A stretch of DNA of 12,010 bases from Haloferacaceae archaeon (GTDB lineage: Archaea; Halobacteriota; Halobacteria; Halobacteriales; Haloferacaceae), in NCBI GenBank assembly GCA_028274825.1, contig JAQCMZ010000507.1, forward strand, positions 1 to 12,010. Reading direction: 5' to 3'. Shown in pieces: positions 1 through 6,603 of the stretch. The position numbers and the translations under genes were made by a program. The notes beneath the pieces were generated by a model that worked only from the letters and a program-made list of their open reading frames with translations, did no database searches and was not told where the DNA came from. Numbering within the stretch: the first letter of the stretch is position 1; every line of letters starts with the position of its first letter.

Positions 1-379
1 GTGTGTTCTGGCAGTAATTGTGCCGGTCGGTCCCGATGAGAGCACTGAGTCGGTCGCAAATCAGTGCATGCGACAGCTGGATCTGGGTCAAAGGCAGATC
101 GATTGATGTTCGAAACGTCTGAAACCAGGTATTATAGCCGGTCTACCAACTTGGTTATGAACGTGCAGAGCCGAGTGATTCGAGAGATTTCTGGAGTCAT
201 CATGAGAGAATCCAAAAAATGAGCGACGCTCTAGAGAGTGAATCCCTGGGTAGACCGTTGGTGCCCGTGAGGAATCACGCTCAACTCTCCGTATCTGCAA
301 CCCGCACCTGACGGAGTGTGCTTTCCCGAAGTATCTGCCCGGTCACACTCGGGCTGTTTTGGCTGTCGGAAGACGACGG
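1..379. other. Left-edge region without a convincing gene
   Basis: No gene could be supported here. A reading frame on the plus strand is open from the window edge to a TGA at 104-106. Its 34 residues include the stretch VLAVIVPVGPDE, which could be the tail or a remnant of a real protein, but it is too short to assign. A 9-bp inverted repeat (CGGTCTACC at 139-147, GGTAGACCG at 249-257) is about what chance would give in a stretch this long. The part next to 380 is the 3' flank of the ABC transporter and shows no clear T-rich terminator. Confidence 0.5.
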
Positions 380-2272
380 TTAATCGTCGGCAGAACTGAC
401 GGTCTGCTGGACAAATGTCTCGGGAAGGGCCTCAATATCACCAACTTGCACCCGCCAGAGATCCGCGTACAGGCCGTCGTCTTCGAGTAACGCTTCATGT
501 GTGCCCGACTCGACGATTTGGCCGTCTTCGAGAACGATTATCCGGTCGGCATTTCGGACCGTCGAGAGGCGATGAGCGATGACGAACGTGGTCCGGTGAT
601 CACTAATCTCGGTGACGTTCCGTTGGACAACCAGTTCGGTCTCGTTGTCGACATGACTGGTCGCCTCATCGAGGACTAACAGCGCCGGGTCTTTGAGAAT
701 CGCCCGAGCGATAGCCAGCCGCTGCCGTTGTCCGCCCGATAGTTTCACTCCGCGCTCACCAACGACCGTTTCGAGGCCATTCTCGAGATCGGTGACGAAC
801 TCCCACGCACCGGCCTGCTTGAGTGCCGTTTTGATAGCGTCATCGGTTGTGTCTGTGACTCCGTATGAGACGTTATCGCGGATGGATCCGCCGAACAGGA
901 ACGGCTCCTGGGAGACGTATCCCAAGTGATCTCGGAGGCTTCGGACATCGATATCGCGGATATCGTGACCGTCAACCCGGGCAGTCCCCTCGTCGGCATC
1001 GTACAGCCGCATCAGTAACTTTGTCAGCGTCGTTTTTCCGGCTCCGGTCGGCCCGACCAGCCCAACCGTCTCGCCGGGTGCCACCGAGAGAGACACATCA
1101 TCGATGATCGTCTCCTCTCCGTCGTAACTGAAGGTAACATCCTCGTATTCGACGCCGCCATCGACACGTGCGAGCTGTTTTCCCGTGGTGCGGTCCTCGA
1201 TTCGATCCGGATCCTGCAAGAGCCCCACAATCCGTTCGGCTGCAGCGTACGCGTACTGGTAGTTGTTGAGCACCTGACCGAACTGCCGCATCGGATACAT
1301 CAGTCGCCGGCTGTACAGCAGGAATGTCACGAGCGTGCCAGCCGAGAGTCCGAGTGTGAACAGTCCGAACCCCTGCTGAAGAAACACGTATCCGCCGAGA
1401 GCGAACGTCCCGCCGTAGCCGACAGCGGTGATCAACACGAGTGTCGGGAAGAATTTGATCCGGCTCAAAATTGCCGACCAGTTGGCCGACCGGTACTCGT
1501 TGGACGCGTCGGCGACTCGGTCCGCCTCCGGGCCCTCTTGACCGAACGACTTGATCACGGCAATCCCGCCGATGTTGTTCTCGAGTCGAGCGTTGAGTTT
1601 CCCAACTGACGACCGCACACTGCCGTATTTGGGTTCGATCGATTGCTGGAATTTGTAGGACGCGTACCCGAGCGCCGGGACCATAGTCAGCGTCACCAGC
1701 GCGAGTTGCCAGTGGAGGTACACAGTGATTGCTGCAATCACCAGCGACGTGACGACGATTCGCACCCCGGACTGAAGATCCTGCGAGAGAAACGATTCCA
1801 GTTGATTCACGTCGTTATTCAGGATGGACATGATCTCGCCCGTTTTGTTATCGTCAAAAAACGCCATCCGCTGGGTCTGCATCTGCTCGTAGGTGTCAGT
1901 CCGGAGTTCGTGTTGGACATCTTGTGCCACCCGATTCAGCGCCCACCCGCGGATATATCCGGCAAAGGCGGCGACGAGAAACGATGTACTGACGATTCCG
2001 ACCGTCAGCCAGAAATTCCCCATCACCGACCCCGGGAGCCACGCGTTCGGAACGAGCGGGAGCGTGAACGGACGTGTCTGCCGGAAGATCGCATCGAGCG
2101 CGATACCCAGCACAAACGCCGGAATCGAGAGCAACGCTGCACCGAGAACTGTCATCACACCACCGAGAACCAGAGACGAGAGATTGGTGCGGCCGTACTG
2201 AGCGACCAGATACCGCATCGGACGGTCAGTTCGATTCCGGAGACCGTCTAGCGACTCCTCTGAGTTCGACAT
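380..2272 (-). CDS. ABC exporter half-transporter (fused membrane and ATPase domains)
   Basis: This 630-residue protein has the layout of a type IV (B-family, MsbA/LmrA-like) exporter half-transporter, expected to work as a dimer in the cytoplasmic membrane and use ATP to move a substrate outward. The membrane domain spans about residues 30-325, with hydrophobic segments near 31-63, 86-108, 165-187, 189-206, 274-300 and 302-322. The nucleotide-binding domain starts near 373. It has an aromatic A-loop Tyr (383), Walker A GPTGAGKTT (407-415), Q-loop Gln455, signature LSGGQ (511-515), Walker B LLVLDE (531-536) and switch His567, so the ATPase site looks intact. The ATG at 2272 was chosen over one 38 codons upstream because the extra residues lack family character and a TATA-like box sits about 26 bases above 2272. 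The substrate cannot be read from sequence; lipid, peptide or drug are all possible. It appears to be transcribed alone. Confidence 0.93.
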   Translation of the reverse strand: MSNSEESLDGLRNRTDRPMRYLVAQYGRTNLSSLVLGGVMTVLGAALLSIPAFVLGIALDAIFRQTRPFTLPLVPNAWLPGSVMGNFWLTVGIVSTSFLVAAFAGYIRGWALNRVAQDVQHELRTDTYEQMQTQRMAFFDDNKTGEIMSILNNDVNQLESFLSQDLQSGVRIVVTSLVIAAITVYLHWQLALVTLTMVPALGYASYKFQQSIEPKYGSVRSSVGKLNARLENNIGGIAVIKSFGQEGPEADRVADASNEYRSANWSAILSRIKFFPTLVLITAVGYGGTFALGGYVFLQQGFGLFTLGLSAGTLVTFLLYSRRLMYPMRQFGQVLNNYQYAYAAAERIVGLLQDPDRIEDRTTGKQLARVDGGVEYEDVTFSYDGEETIIDDVSLSVAPGETVGLVGPTGAGKTTLTKLLMRLYDADEGTARVDGHDIRDIDVRSLRDHLGYVSQEPFLFGGSIRDNVSYGVTDTTDDAIKTALKQAGAWEFVTDLENGLETVVGERGVKLSGGQRQRLAIARAILKDPALLVLDEATSHVDNETELVVQRNVTEISDHRTTFVIAHRLSTVRNADRIIVLEDGQIVESGTHEALLEDDGLYADLWRVQVGDIEALPETFVQQTVSSADD

Positions 2273-2293
2273 GAACACAGATGACGTGCAATC

Positions 2294-2301
2294 CAGATAA
2301 G
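2294..2301 (-). promoter_or_regulatory. TATA-like box of the ABC transporter gene
   Basis: Read on the minus strand this is GCTTATCT, centred about 26 bases upstream of the ATG at 2272. That spacing fits a haloarchaeal promoter giving a transcript with almost no leader, and no Shine-Dalgarno sequence is seen before the start. Confidence 0.45.
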
Positions 2302-2337
2302 CCGTGTGACATACCATGACCACCAAACCCACACGGC
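2301..2337. promoter_or_regulatory. 8-bp inverted repeat upstream of the ABC gene, candidate operator
   Basis: GCCGTGTG (2301-2308) and CACACGGC (2330-2337) are perfect reverse complements separated by 21 bases. The proximal arm touches the TATA-like box, so a bound dimeric regulator could block or help assembly of the basal factors there. No regulator gene lies beside it, and the regulatory role is inferred from position and symmetry only. Confidence 0.4.
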
Positions 2338-2407
2338 ATGACTCAAGAACAGGCGTCGCGCTACTCGGCCTGCGTCTCAGCAGCACTGTCGCGAGCGAAA
2401 CTCACGC

Positions 2408-2448
2408 GTTTAACCTCCCCTCGCGGCTGAAGCTGTGGGATTCTTGAA
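2408..2448 (-). mobile_element. Isolated right-end-like hairpin of an IS200/IS605 (tnpB-type) element
   Basis: On the minus strand this reads GAATCCCACAGCTTCAGCCG followed by CGAGGGGAGGTTAAAC. The order (GAATCCCAC, hairpin, GGGGAGG, short A-rich end) matches the right ends of tnpB elements, which also form the 3' scaffold of their guide RNA. The stem is CCTCGCGGCT/AGCTGTGGG around GA at 2419-2439, with one bulged base. Its two off pairs are G-U on the plus strand and A-C mismatches on the minus strand, which suggests decay of a minus-strand RNA. No tnpB or tnpA coding sequence is visible beside it, so it is probably the residue of a lost element or a short non-autonomous derivative. Confidence 0.45.
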
Positions 2449-2667
2449 TCAGTCATGCAACACTGCCGATAACTGTGGATGTAAAACTGATTGGTTTCTG
2501 GGTCCCCCCGACTCGGATACCACACCGGCAACACGATCACGATCAGGCCGATCAGCCAGATCGTCTGCAAACACTTCGTGCCGCCGCTGGGGTCGCATAT
2601 CAAGGGTATCAGAATCTAGAGTAAAGCGGCAGTCACCGAGAGATAGCGATCAGCTAGAGATCGGAAG

Positions 2668-2967
2668 TCACAACCAGAGAAGCTGCGCGTGCCGAGTTTG
2701 TTCGAATTCGAGCACGGTTTCCTCGTCGACGAGACCTGCTTCGACAGCGATCCCAACAGCTTCCATACCAACGATATTCGCGATCTGTGCCCGCTTGAGT
2801 CCGGCCACTACCTCGTCACCATCGACATTGACGGCTTCGTCACCTCCATAGAAGGCTTCGGTTACTTCGAGGGTTGCCCGTCCATTCTCGTAGGTTTCAC
2901 CGAGACACTCGGCATCACAGACGGACACCAGGAGGCCCCGCTTCGTTTCGCGTTCGCGAAGGAGCAT
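2668..2967 (-). CDS. DUF424 family protein
   Basis: This 99-residue protein matches my memory of the archaeal DUF424 family. It shows a short beta-rich start (MLLRERETKRGLLVSVCDAE), a LGETYENG segment, FYGGDEA, a helical IANIVGMEAVGIAVEAG region and the conserved ending TRHAQLLWL. Length is typical of the family. Its biochemical role is not established to my knowledge, and nothing in the sequence gives one. The upstream TPR gene ends in TGA whose last base is the first base of this ATG (TGATG), so the two are very likely co-transcribed and translationally coupled. A GTG three bases further upstream (2970) is an alternative start. I favour the ATG because of the one-base overlap. Confidence 0.85.
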   Translation of the reverse strand: MLLRERETKRGLLVSVCDAECLGETYENGRATLEVTEAFYGGDEAVNVDGDEVVAGLKRAQIANIVGMEAVGIAVEAGLVDEETVLEFEQTRHAQLLWL

Positions 2968-3704
2968 CACTGATCGACGATTTCTTCTTCAGCGTCCTCC
3001 CGAAGACCGCGGGCTTCTTCGGCAAGCTCTTCGGCTTCTTCGTACTCACCCAGCTCCTCCAGAGCCCGGGCTTTTTCGTCAAGAATCTCGGGTGACCGCA
3101 TTCCGAGTCGCATTGCATTATCGAACGCGTCGACGGCATCCTCTGCGAGGCCACGCTCGAGTGATAGAAAGCCCCGATTGTACCACGCTTCGGGAAATCG
3201 TGGGTCGAGTTCCACAGCGCGTTCTGCGTGGTCTAACGCCTGCTCGTCCTGGCCTGATTCCCACAGCGCGTACGCGAGATTGGTCCGAGCGGTGGCGGCG
3301 TGCTCGGAGTCGTCGTCGACTTTCAGTGCCTCTTTGTAGGCGCCAATCGCCTGATCGAACTCTTCGAGTTCGGCGTGAGCAGCGCCCTTGTTCACCCACG
3401 CTTCCTGTTCGATCAGATCATCTTCGGCGAACTGTGCTGCCCGTTCGAGTGCGCCGGTGGCAGCCTCGTACCGATTGATCTGTGTGTAGGACACACCCAC
3501 GTCGATCAGTTGCTCGGCGTCGACATTGTCGCGCGTGATGTTTCGCTGATCGAGAAGGTCGGTGATAACCCGGCTGTCGACCGGATCAACCTTCGTTGGG
3601 TCGACGGATAATTCAGGCGGCTCAAGATCGAACTCTTCGTAATCCTCGTCGAGCCCCTGCCCTGACGAGAATTCGTGATCTCGAGGATCCCGGTCATCTG
3701 TCAT
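2967..3704 (-). CDS. Acidic tetratricopeptide repeat (TPR) protein
   Basis: This 245-residue cytoplasmic protein is built from an acidic, low-complexity N-terminus (about residues 1-60, with GLDEDYEEFDLEPPE) followed by four or five TPR-like helix pairs at roughly 64-95, 101-133, 136-169, 170-203 and 204-235. The best matches to the TPR pattern are the NKGAAHAELEEFDQAIGAYK and NRGFLSLERGLAEDAVDAF units, with alternating Gly/Ala and Tyr/Phe positions and LDP/VDD turns. TPRs bind partner proteins, so this is likely an adaptor with an unknown partner. No catalytic motif or signal peptide is present. The ATG at 3704 (MTDDRDPRDHEF) was chosen over one 14 codons upstream because those added residues are basic and unlike the rest. 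It is the first gene of a two-gene unit with the DUF424 gene. Confidence 0.85.
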   Translation of the reverse strand: MTDDRDPRDHEFSSGQGLDEDYEEFDLEPPELSVDPTKVDPVDSRVITDLLDQRNITRDNVDAEQLIDVGVSYTQINRYEAATGALERAAQFAEDDLIEQEAWVNKGAAHAELEEFDQAIGAYKEALKVDDDSEHAATARTNLAYALWESGQDEQALDHAERAVELDPRFPEAWYNRGFLSLERGLAEDAVDAFDNAMRLGMRSPEILDEKARALEELGEYEEAEELAEEARGLREDAEEEIVDQ

Positions 3705-4037
3705 ACGGCCATATACATCACCAGTCCGGGTAAGCGTTGTGTACACGTCGAGGCCGAGTGTATGAATTCGTCTGCTAGTGAGTATTCACAGTTGCTGAGA
3801 TGATAGAAATCGCATACAGCCTGTAGCCCGTCAAAACATCCTCCTTACTCTGTGTGATGGCACTGAATTTGCAATGGGTTAGTGACTGTATCGGGCTATT
3901 AGCGAATCCAGCGTCAGTTGAAGTCTCGTCGAATTATCAGTTCTCGTACGGTAGGTGACGCGACTGCCCTGTGGAGCCGTATCGGGTCAACTCTCGACAC
4001 TGGTTTTGCCAGTCCGGGGACGACCGCGAAAGCTAAC
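3705..4037. other. Divergent intergenic region, TPR gene (-) and zinc-knuckle gene (+)
   Basis: These 333 bases should hold both promoters. On the minus side a GCTTAC box lies about 30 bases above the TPR start. On the plus side GGTTTTGC lies about 33 bases above 4038, inside a small perfect hairpin ACTGG-TTTTG-CCAGT (3999-4013). A plus-strand frame upstream of 4038 is open in phase with the downstream gene but reads as non-coding. I see no RNA gene or repeat here. Confidence 0.4.
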
Positions 4038-4655
4038 ATGCCGGCACCACAAACAAATGCTGTGCCGACGTTTCGTTACCCGTGTCCCGGCTGTCGAACG
4101 ACTAACAGTCTTCACGATACCGGCTGTGATTTCGAAGGTGTCGACTGGTCAACGGTGGAAAAAGCCTACACAGACTTGTTGGCGGTGTTGTCAAACGAGG
4201 AGAGTGGGATTGAGGAGAAACTGTTACGTCGTGCGATTCACGGAGAGTGGTCAAGTCTCCACAAGGCGGCACTCAACACACTGGAACGAGAGCGGCGAGT
4301 TGACCGAGAAGACGGACATCTCCAGTTACTCACCGCCTCAGAGTACAAAGAATCAGTATCTGAGCCAACTCGCGAGCCACTCCGGACGCTGGCCGAACAC
4401 GGCTCCGTCCCCGGCTGTCACGACAACGCTGTCTTTGCGATGATCGCTTGGTATGAGATGGTGGGACTTTCATGGGCCGAGACGAAAGAAAACGTGGTCG
4501 ACTGGCTTCACGAGACTGGCGCCTGGAACCGCGGCGGATTCGAGGAAGCGACGCCAGAAAACCTAGTCGAGAATAAGCGCCACGTGTACGATTCCGGATA
4601 CGGCTGGAAGGACAAGGCCCAAGCTGCCAAGCGCGTCATCGACCGGCGACGGTGA
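4038..4655 (+). CDS. Haloarchaeal conserved hypothetical with Cys/His knuckle and helical C-terminus
   Basis: I recognise this 205-residue protein as a haloarchaeal conserved type, but its function is unknown to me. Near the start, residues 16-30 carry a C-x2-C-x6-H-x3-C arrangement (CPGC, His26, Cys30) that could bind zinc. Residues about 57-103 look like a winged-helix fold (a helical run, RRVDREDG turn, then LQLLTASEY). Residues about 124-195 (VPGCHDNAVFAMIAWYEMVG, SWAETKENVVDWL, YDSGYGWKDKAQAAK) recall the helical C-terminal domain of some primases, where a G-x-R/H-N-N-A motif precedes helices. That likeness is by eye only. The start was set at ATG 4038 because the 40 upstream in-frame residues look non-coding; GTG at 4062 is an alternative. 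The gene is convergent with the PCNA gene, which fits but does not prove a replication role. Confidence 0.75.
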   Translation: MPAPQTNAVPTFRYPCPGCRTTNSLHDTGCDFEGVDWSTVEKAYTDLLAVLSNEESGIEEKLLRRAIHGEWSSLHKAALNTLERERRVDREDGHLQLLTASEYKESVSEPTREPLRTLAEHGSVPGCHDNAVFAMIAWYEMVGLSWAETKENVVDWLHETGAWNRGGFEEATPENLVENKRHVYDSGYGWKDKAQAAKRVIDRRR

Positions 4656-5122
4656 CCGTTCCGTCCACGTCTGTCTGGTTTGATGCTCGCGGTAAATAGC
4701 CACTCTAGACTCGATCTCTGCGACGTGTAGACCAATCCCATCTGGGGATGGGGCTGTGACCTGGCTAACGTATTCCTCACCGAGAGAGCGGGCCTCGGTT
4801 CCCCTGCGACGGGCGCGAATCTGTCTTTCGGGCTCACCAGTGCCACGACCAAGCGCCGACAGGACACTTGTTTTGCCCGTTGTCGGCCTCATACGACTAT
4901 GCTACCGCCGGCAGCATTCGGCTCAGAATCGTGAGTTATTCGTGGCTGGTCTAATGGAAGTTCCGTCCCGGATAGCAAGACTGTGTCGGGAACTCCGGTG
5001 ACGAGAACTGCGATCTCCTGGCGGAGACCGTAGGTTGGTGGGCTGGGTCCGTCAGCGAAAACAGGCTCTTGTTCGGTGAGAGACGGCTTTAGTTCGAACA
5101 GTACCTCGGTTTTCCTCGCCGA
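4656..5122. other. Intergenic stretch between zinc-knuckle gene and PCNA
   Basis: These 467 bases separate two convergent genes. No gene is firmly supported apart from the possible relic listed at 4660-4892. A 6-bp inverted repeat (TGTTCG 5070-5075, CGAACA 5095-5100) lies downstream of the PCNA stop and could be a weak stem, but it lacks a following T tract in the PCNA direction. No RNA gene is seen. Confidence 0.45.
4660..4892 (-). pseudogene. Possible gene relic, unrecognised
   Basis: Starting at an ATG at 4892 the minus strand encodes a protein-like stretch that includes MRPTTGKTSVLSALGRG, EARSLGEEYVSQVTAPSPDG and LHVAEIESRVAIYREHQ. The middle part looks more like a real protein than a random frame. 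After about 4660 the frame runs antisense into the end of the neighbouring gene and stops at 4563, so any original C-terminus seems lost. The TGKTS near the start superficially resembles a P-loop but lacks the full motif. Composition is basic, unlike the other proteins here, which argues against a working haloarchaeal gene. I do not recognise a family. Confidence 0.2.
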
Positions 5123-5866
5123 TCAGTCACTCTGAATCCGCGGAGCTAACATAAACGTCACGTTCCCGAGCCCTTCCCCGAACCCGTAGTGCATTTTCAC
5201 CGGAAACTCCTCACCGAGTTCGACCGTCACCTCAGCATCACCGGGAATTGCCTTATCCATGTCTTTGAGATAATCCAGAGAGAACAGTGAGTCGGCCGGT
5301 CCGGCGGCAAGATCGATGAGATCCTGCCGGCTGAGTTCCAGGTCAACGTCGTCAGTATCGCCTTCAGCTTCGACAAAGAACGCTTCATCGGTCCCGTCGA
5401 CACGAAGCCGGATATGATCAGAGACCATATCGGCAGCGGTGATTCCGCGGTCTAATTGCGCCCCTTCGAGAATGATCTCAGCGGGGAGATCCAGATCAGG
5501 GATATCCGGTTCCTGTCGAATAGAGTCAGGATCGATCAGCGCCAGCGTATACGACAGTCCATCCATCTCGATATTGAGTTTGCGCGTTTCCTCGTCGAGA
5601 TCTAAATGAACGAGATCATCAGAGTTGGCCATGCCCGCGATATCCTCAAGTCGGGCCAGATTGACCCCGATAACGCCGCCATCCGCCTCGTAGGACTCGA
5701 AGGCTGCTGCCTCCAGACGGAGATCTACCATCCCAACATTCGCCGGGTCGACAGCCCGGATAGCAAACGTGTCCTCATTCAACCGTATTTTACACTCGTC
5801 GACCAGTACACTCACCGAGTCAAGTGCGTCCTGAAGCGTTGACGCACTCACGATAGCCTTGAACAT
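5123..5866 (-). CDS. pcn: DNA polymerase sliding clamp (PCNA)
   Basis: This 247-residue protein is the archaeal PCNA clamp, which closes as a trimer around DNA and tethers polymerase, FEN1, ligase and other PIP-box proteins. The length is normal for the family. The start [20 protein letters not shown], the [22 protein letters not shown] segment, the interdomain connector around 110-128 ([18 protein letters not shown]) and the C-terminal [24 protein letters not shown] are all characteristic. The ending APRI is the usual side of the partner-binding pocket. The many Asp and Glu residues fit a high-salt cytoplasm. The ATG at 5866 gives the known N-terminus; an in-frame ATG further upstream would add 27 residues without family likeness. 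The gene has its own promoter 30 bases above the start and appears monocistronic. Confidence 0.97.
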   Translation of the reverse strand: MFKAIVSASTLQDALDSVSVLVDECKIRLNEDTFAIRAVDPANVGMVDLRLEAAAFESYEADGGVIGVNLARLEDIAGMANSDDLVHLDLDEETRKLNIEMDGLSYTLALIDPDSIRQEPDIPDLDLPAEIILEGAQLDRGITAADMVSDHIRLRVDGTDEAFFVEAEGDTDDVDLELSRQDLIDLAAGPADSLFSLDYLKDMDKAIPGDAEVTVELGEEFPVKMHYGFGEGLGNVTFMLAPRIQSD

Positions 5867-5891
5867 ATACAGCAAGTTACGACACATCCGG

Positions 5892-5901
5892 GTAAAAATA
5901 C
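5892..5901 (-). promoter_or_regulatory. TATA box of the PCNA gene
   Basis: On the minus strand this reads GTATTTTTAC, centred about 30 bases upstream of the PCNA ATG. With the usual 25-27 base distance from box to transcription start, the mRNA would begin only a few bases before the start codon, i.e. nearly leaderless. No ribosome binding site is visible. It is the clearest core promoter in the window. Confidence 0.65.
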
Positions 5902-5993
5902 CCCCGTTTCCCTGCAGACTCGACTCACGCTGAATATTCAGTATCAACCGCTCGACTGGTTGCTGTTAGCAGTGCTGCTTGAGCAGTGAGGGT

Positions 5994-6320
5994 TCAAGCA
6001 CGCTGCTCATCGAGCCCGGTCGTCTCGGCGGCCGTTCGGGCATCCTTACCGTCAGTCGGTCCGAGTGGAGGCTCTCGGGGCTCTCGAGCACCAGCCGGCC
6101 TCTCCTCAGGCTTAGGACGGTCGACTCCGATATCTGCCGTATGTTCGCGGTCTTCTGGGCGAGACACAGACCGTCCAGAGTCGAGCAGTCGGGAAACTAC
6201 CCAGCCAATCGCGAGAAACGGAATCACGGGGAAGAGTAACACAAACACTCCAGCAGCGACGAGCCAGCCGATCACGGACATTTCTGGATTGGCTACCGAC
6301 TCGGATTGTTCGTCACTCAC
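5994..6320 (-). CDS. Small single-pass membrane protein, haloarchaeal hypothetical
   Basis: This 108-residue protein has a short polar N-terminus (MSDEQSESVANPE), a hydrophobic block at about residues 15-45 (MSVIGWLVAAGVFVLLF, PVIPFLAIGWVV) and a long charged, Pro- and Arg-rich tail without predicted structure. The motif MSVIGW followed by a hydrophobic run and PFLAI is one I associate with small haloarchaeal membrane proteins of unknown function. The block could be one long helix or a tight hairpin broken by the prolines near 31-34. The start is GTG at 6320; an internal ATG at residue 14 (6281) directly before the membrane segment is an alternative. It lies upstream of PCNA on the same strand, with a 127-base gap that contains the PCNA promoter, so it is not clearly in an operon. 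Confidence 0.65.
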   Translation of the reverse strand: MSDEQSESVANPEMSVIGWLVAAGVFVLLFPVIPFLAIGWVVSRLLDSGRSVSRPEDREHTADIGVDRPKPEERPAGAREPREPPLGPTDGKDARTAAETTGLDEQRA

Positions 6321-6603
6321 AGATACTCGGTCCTTAGGTTAGCGGAACGATGTAGCTGTCGTCGTAGCCCACAGACTCGGAATGCCAGCTTCCTCCGTCC
6401 CCCCACAGGCCGTGTTGGGTCAGGCTTTTGATAATTTGGAGTATAGTAGCCATCGAAGACAATCACACACCTAATCGCCCGACAGCAGTGTAATCAGTGT
6501 GTAAATCGTTTCAGTCGCTACGATAGGTGCTGACGCGGCGGCAGACTCCGATGTACTGCGGACACACTTGAGCGATGATACACGTCGGAGCCACCAGTGT
6601 GGA
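6321..6603. other. Intergenic stretch between membrane protein and phosphohexomutase genes
   Basis: These 283 bases hold no supported gene. Directly downstream of the phosphohexomutase stop there is a short palindrome, CCAC-CAGT-GTGG (6591-6602), and an imperfect 9-bp inverted repeat CTCCGATGT/ACGTCGGAG (6546-6554 and 6582-6590). They may form a 3' stem of that transcript, but no T tract follows. A minus-strand frame ending at 6471 (SAPIVATETIYTLITLLSGD) is too short to judge. Confidence 0.35.

Larger units (their letters stand above)
2273..2667. other. Intergenic stretch between ABC and DUF424 genes
   Basis: About 395 bases without a supported gene. It contains the ABC gene promoter and inverted repeat (2294-2337) and an IS605-like hairpin (2408-2448). 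On the minus strand, a short frame at 2361-2603 encodes one strongly hydrophobic run (about 18 residues, near LQTIWLIGLIVIVLPVWY) followed by unremarkable sequence. It may be a relic of a small membrane protein, but I do not call it a gene. Confidence 0.5.

Noticed and set aside
139..257. 9-bp inverted repeat CGGTCTACC/GGTAGACCG as possible small transposon ends
   Set aside because: A pair of 9-bp matches is not unlikely by chance in this much sequence. No target duplication or internal gene accompanies it.
1643..2251. Long plus-strand frame of 202 codons opposite the ABC transporter
   Set aside because: It is a complementary shadow of the transporter's membrane domain. The Arg/His-rich translation has no protein character, whereas the minus frame carries every ABC motif.
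2361..2603. Minus-strand frame of 80 codons with one strongly hydrophobic run
   Set aside because: The start, tail and composition look random, and the frame runs straight through the IS605-like hairpin. It is kept only as a remark under the intergenic entry.
5085..5105. TAGTTCGAACAG resembling a tRNA T-loop
   Set aside because: No acceptor stem, anticodon arm or D-loop could be placed around it.
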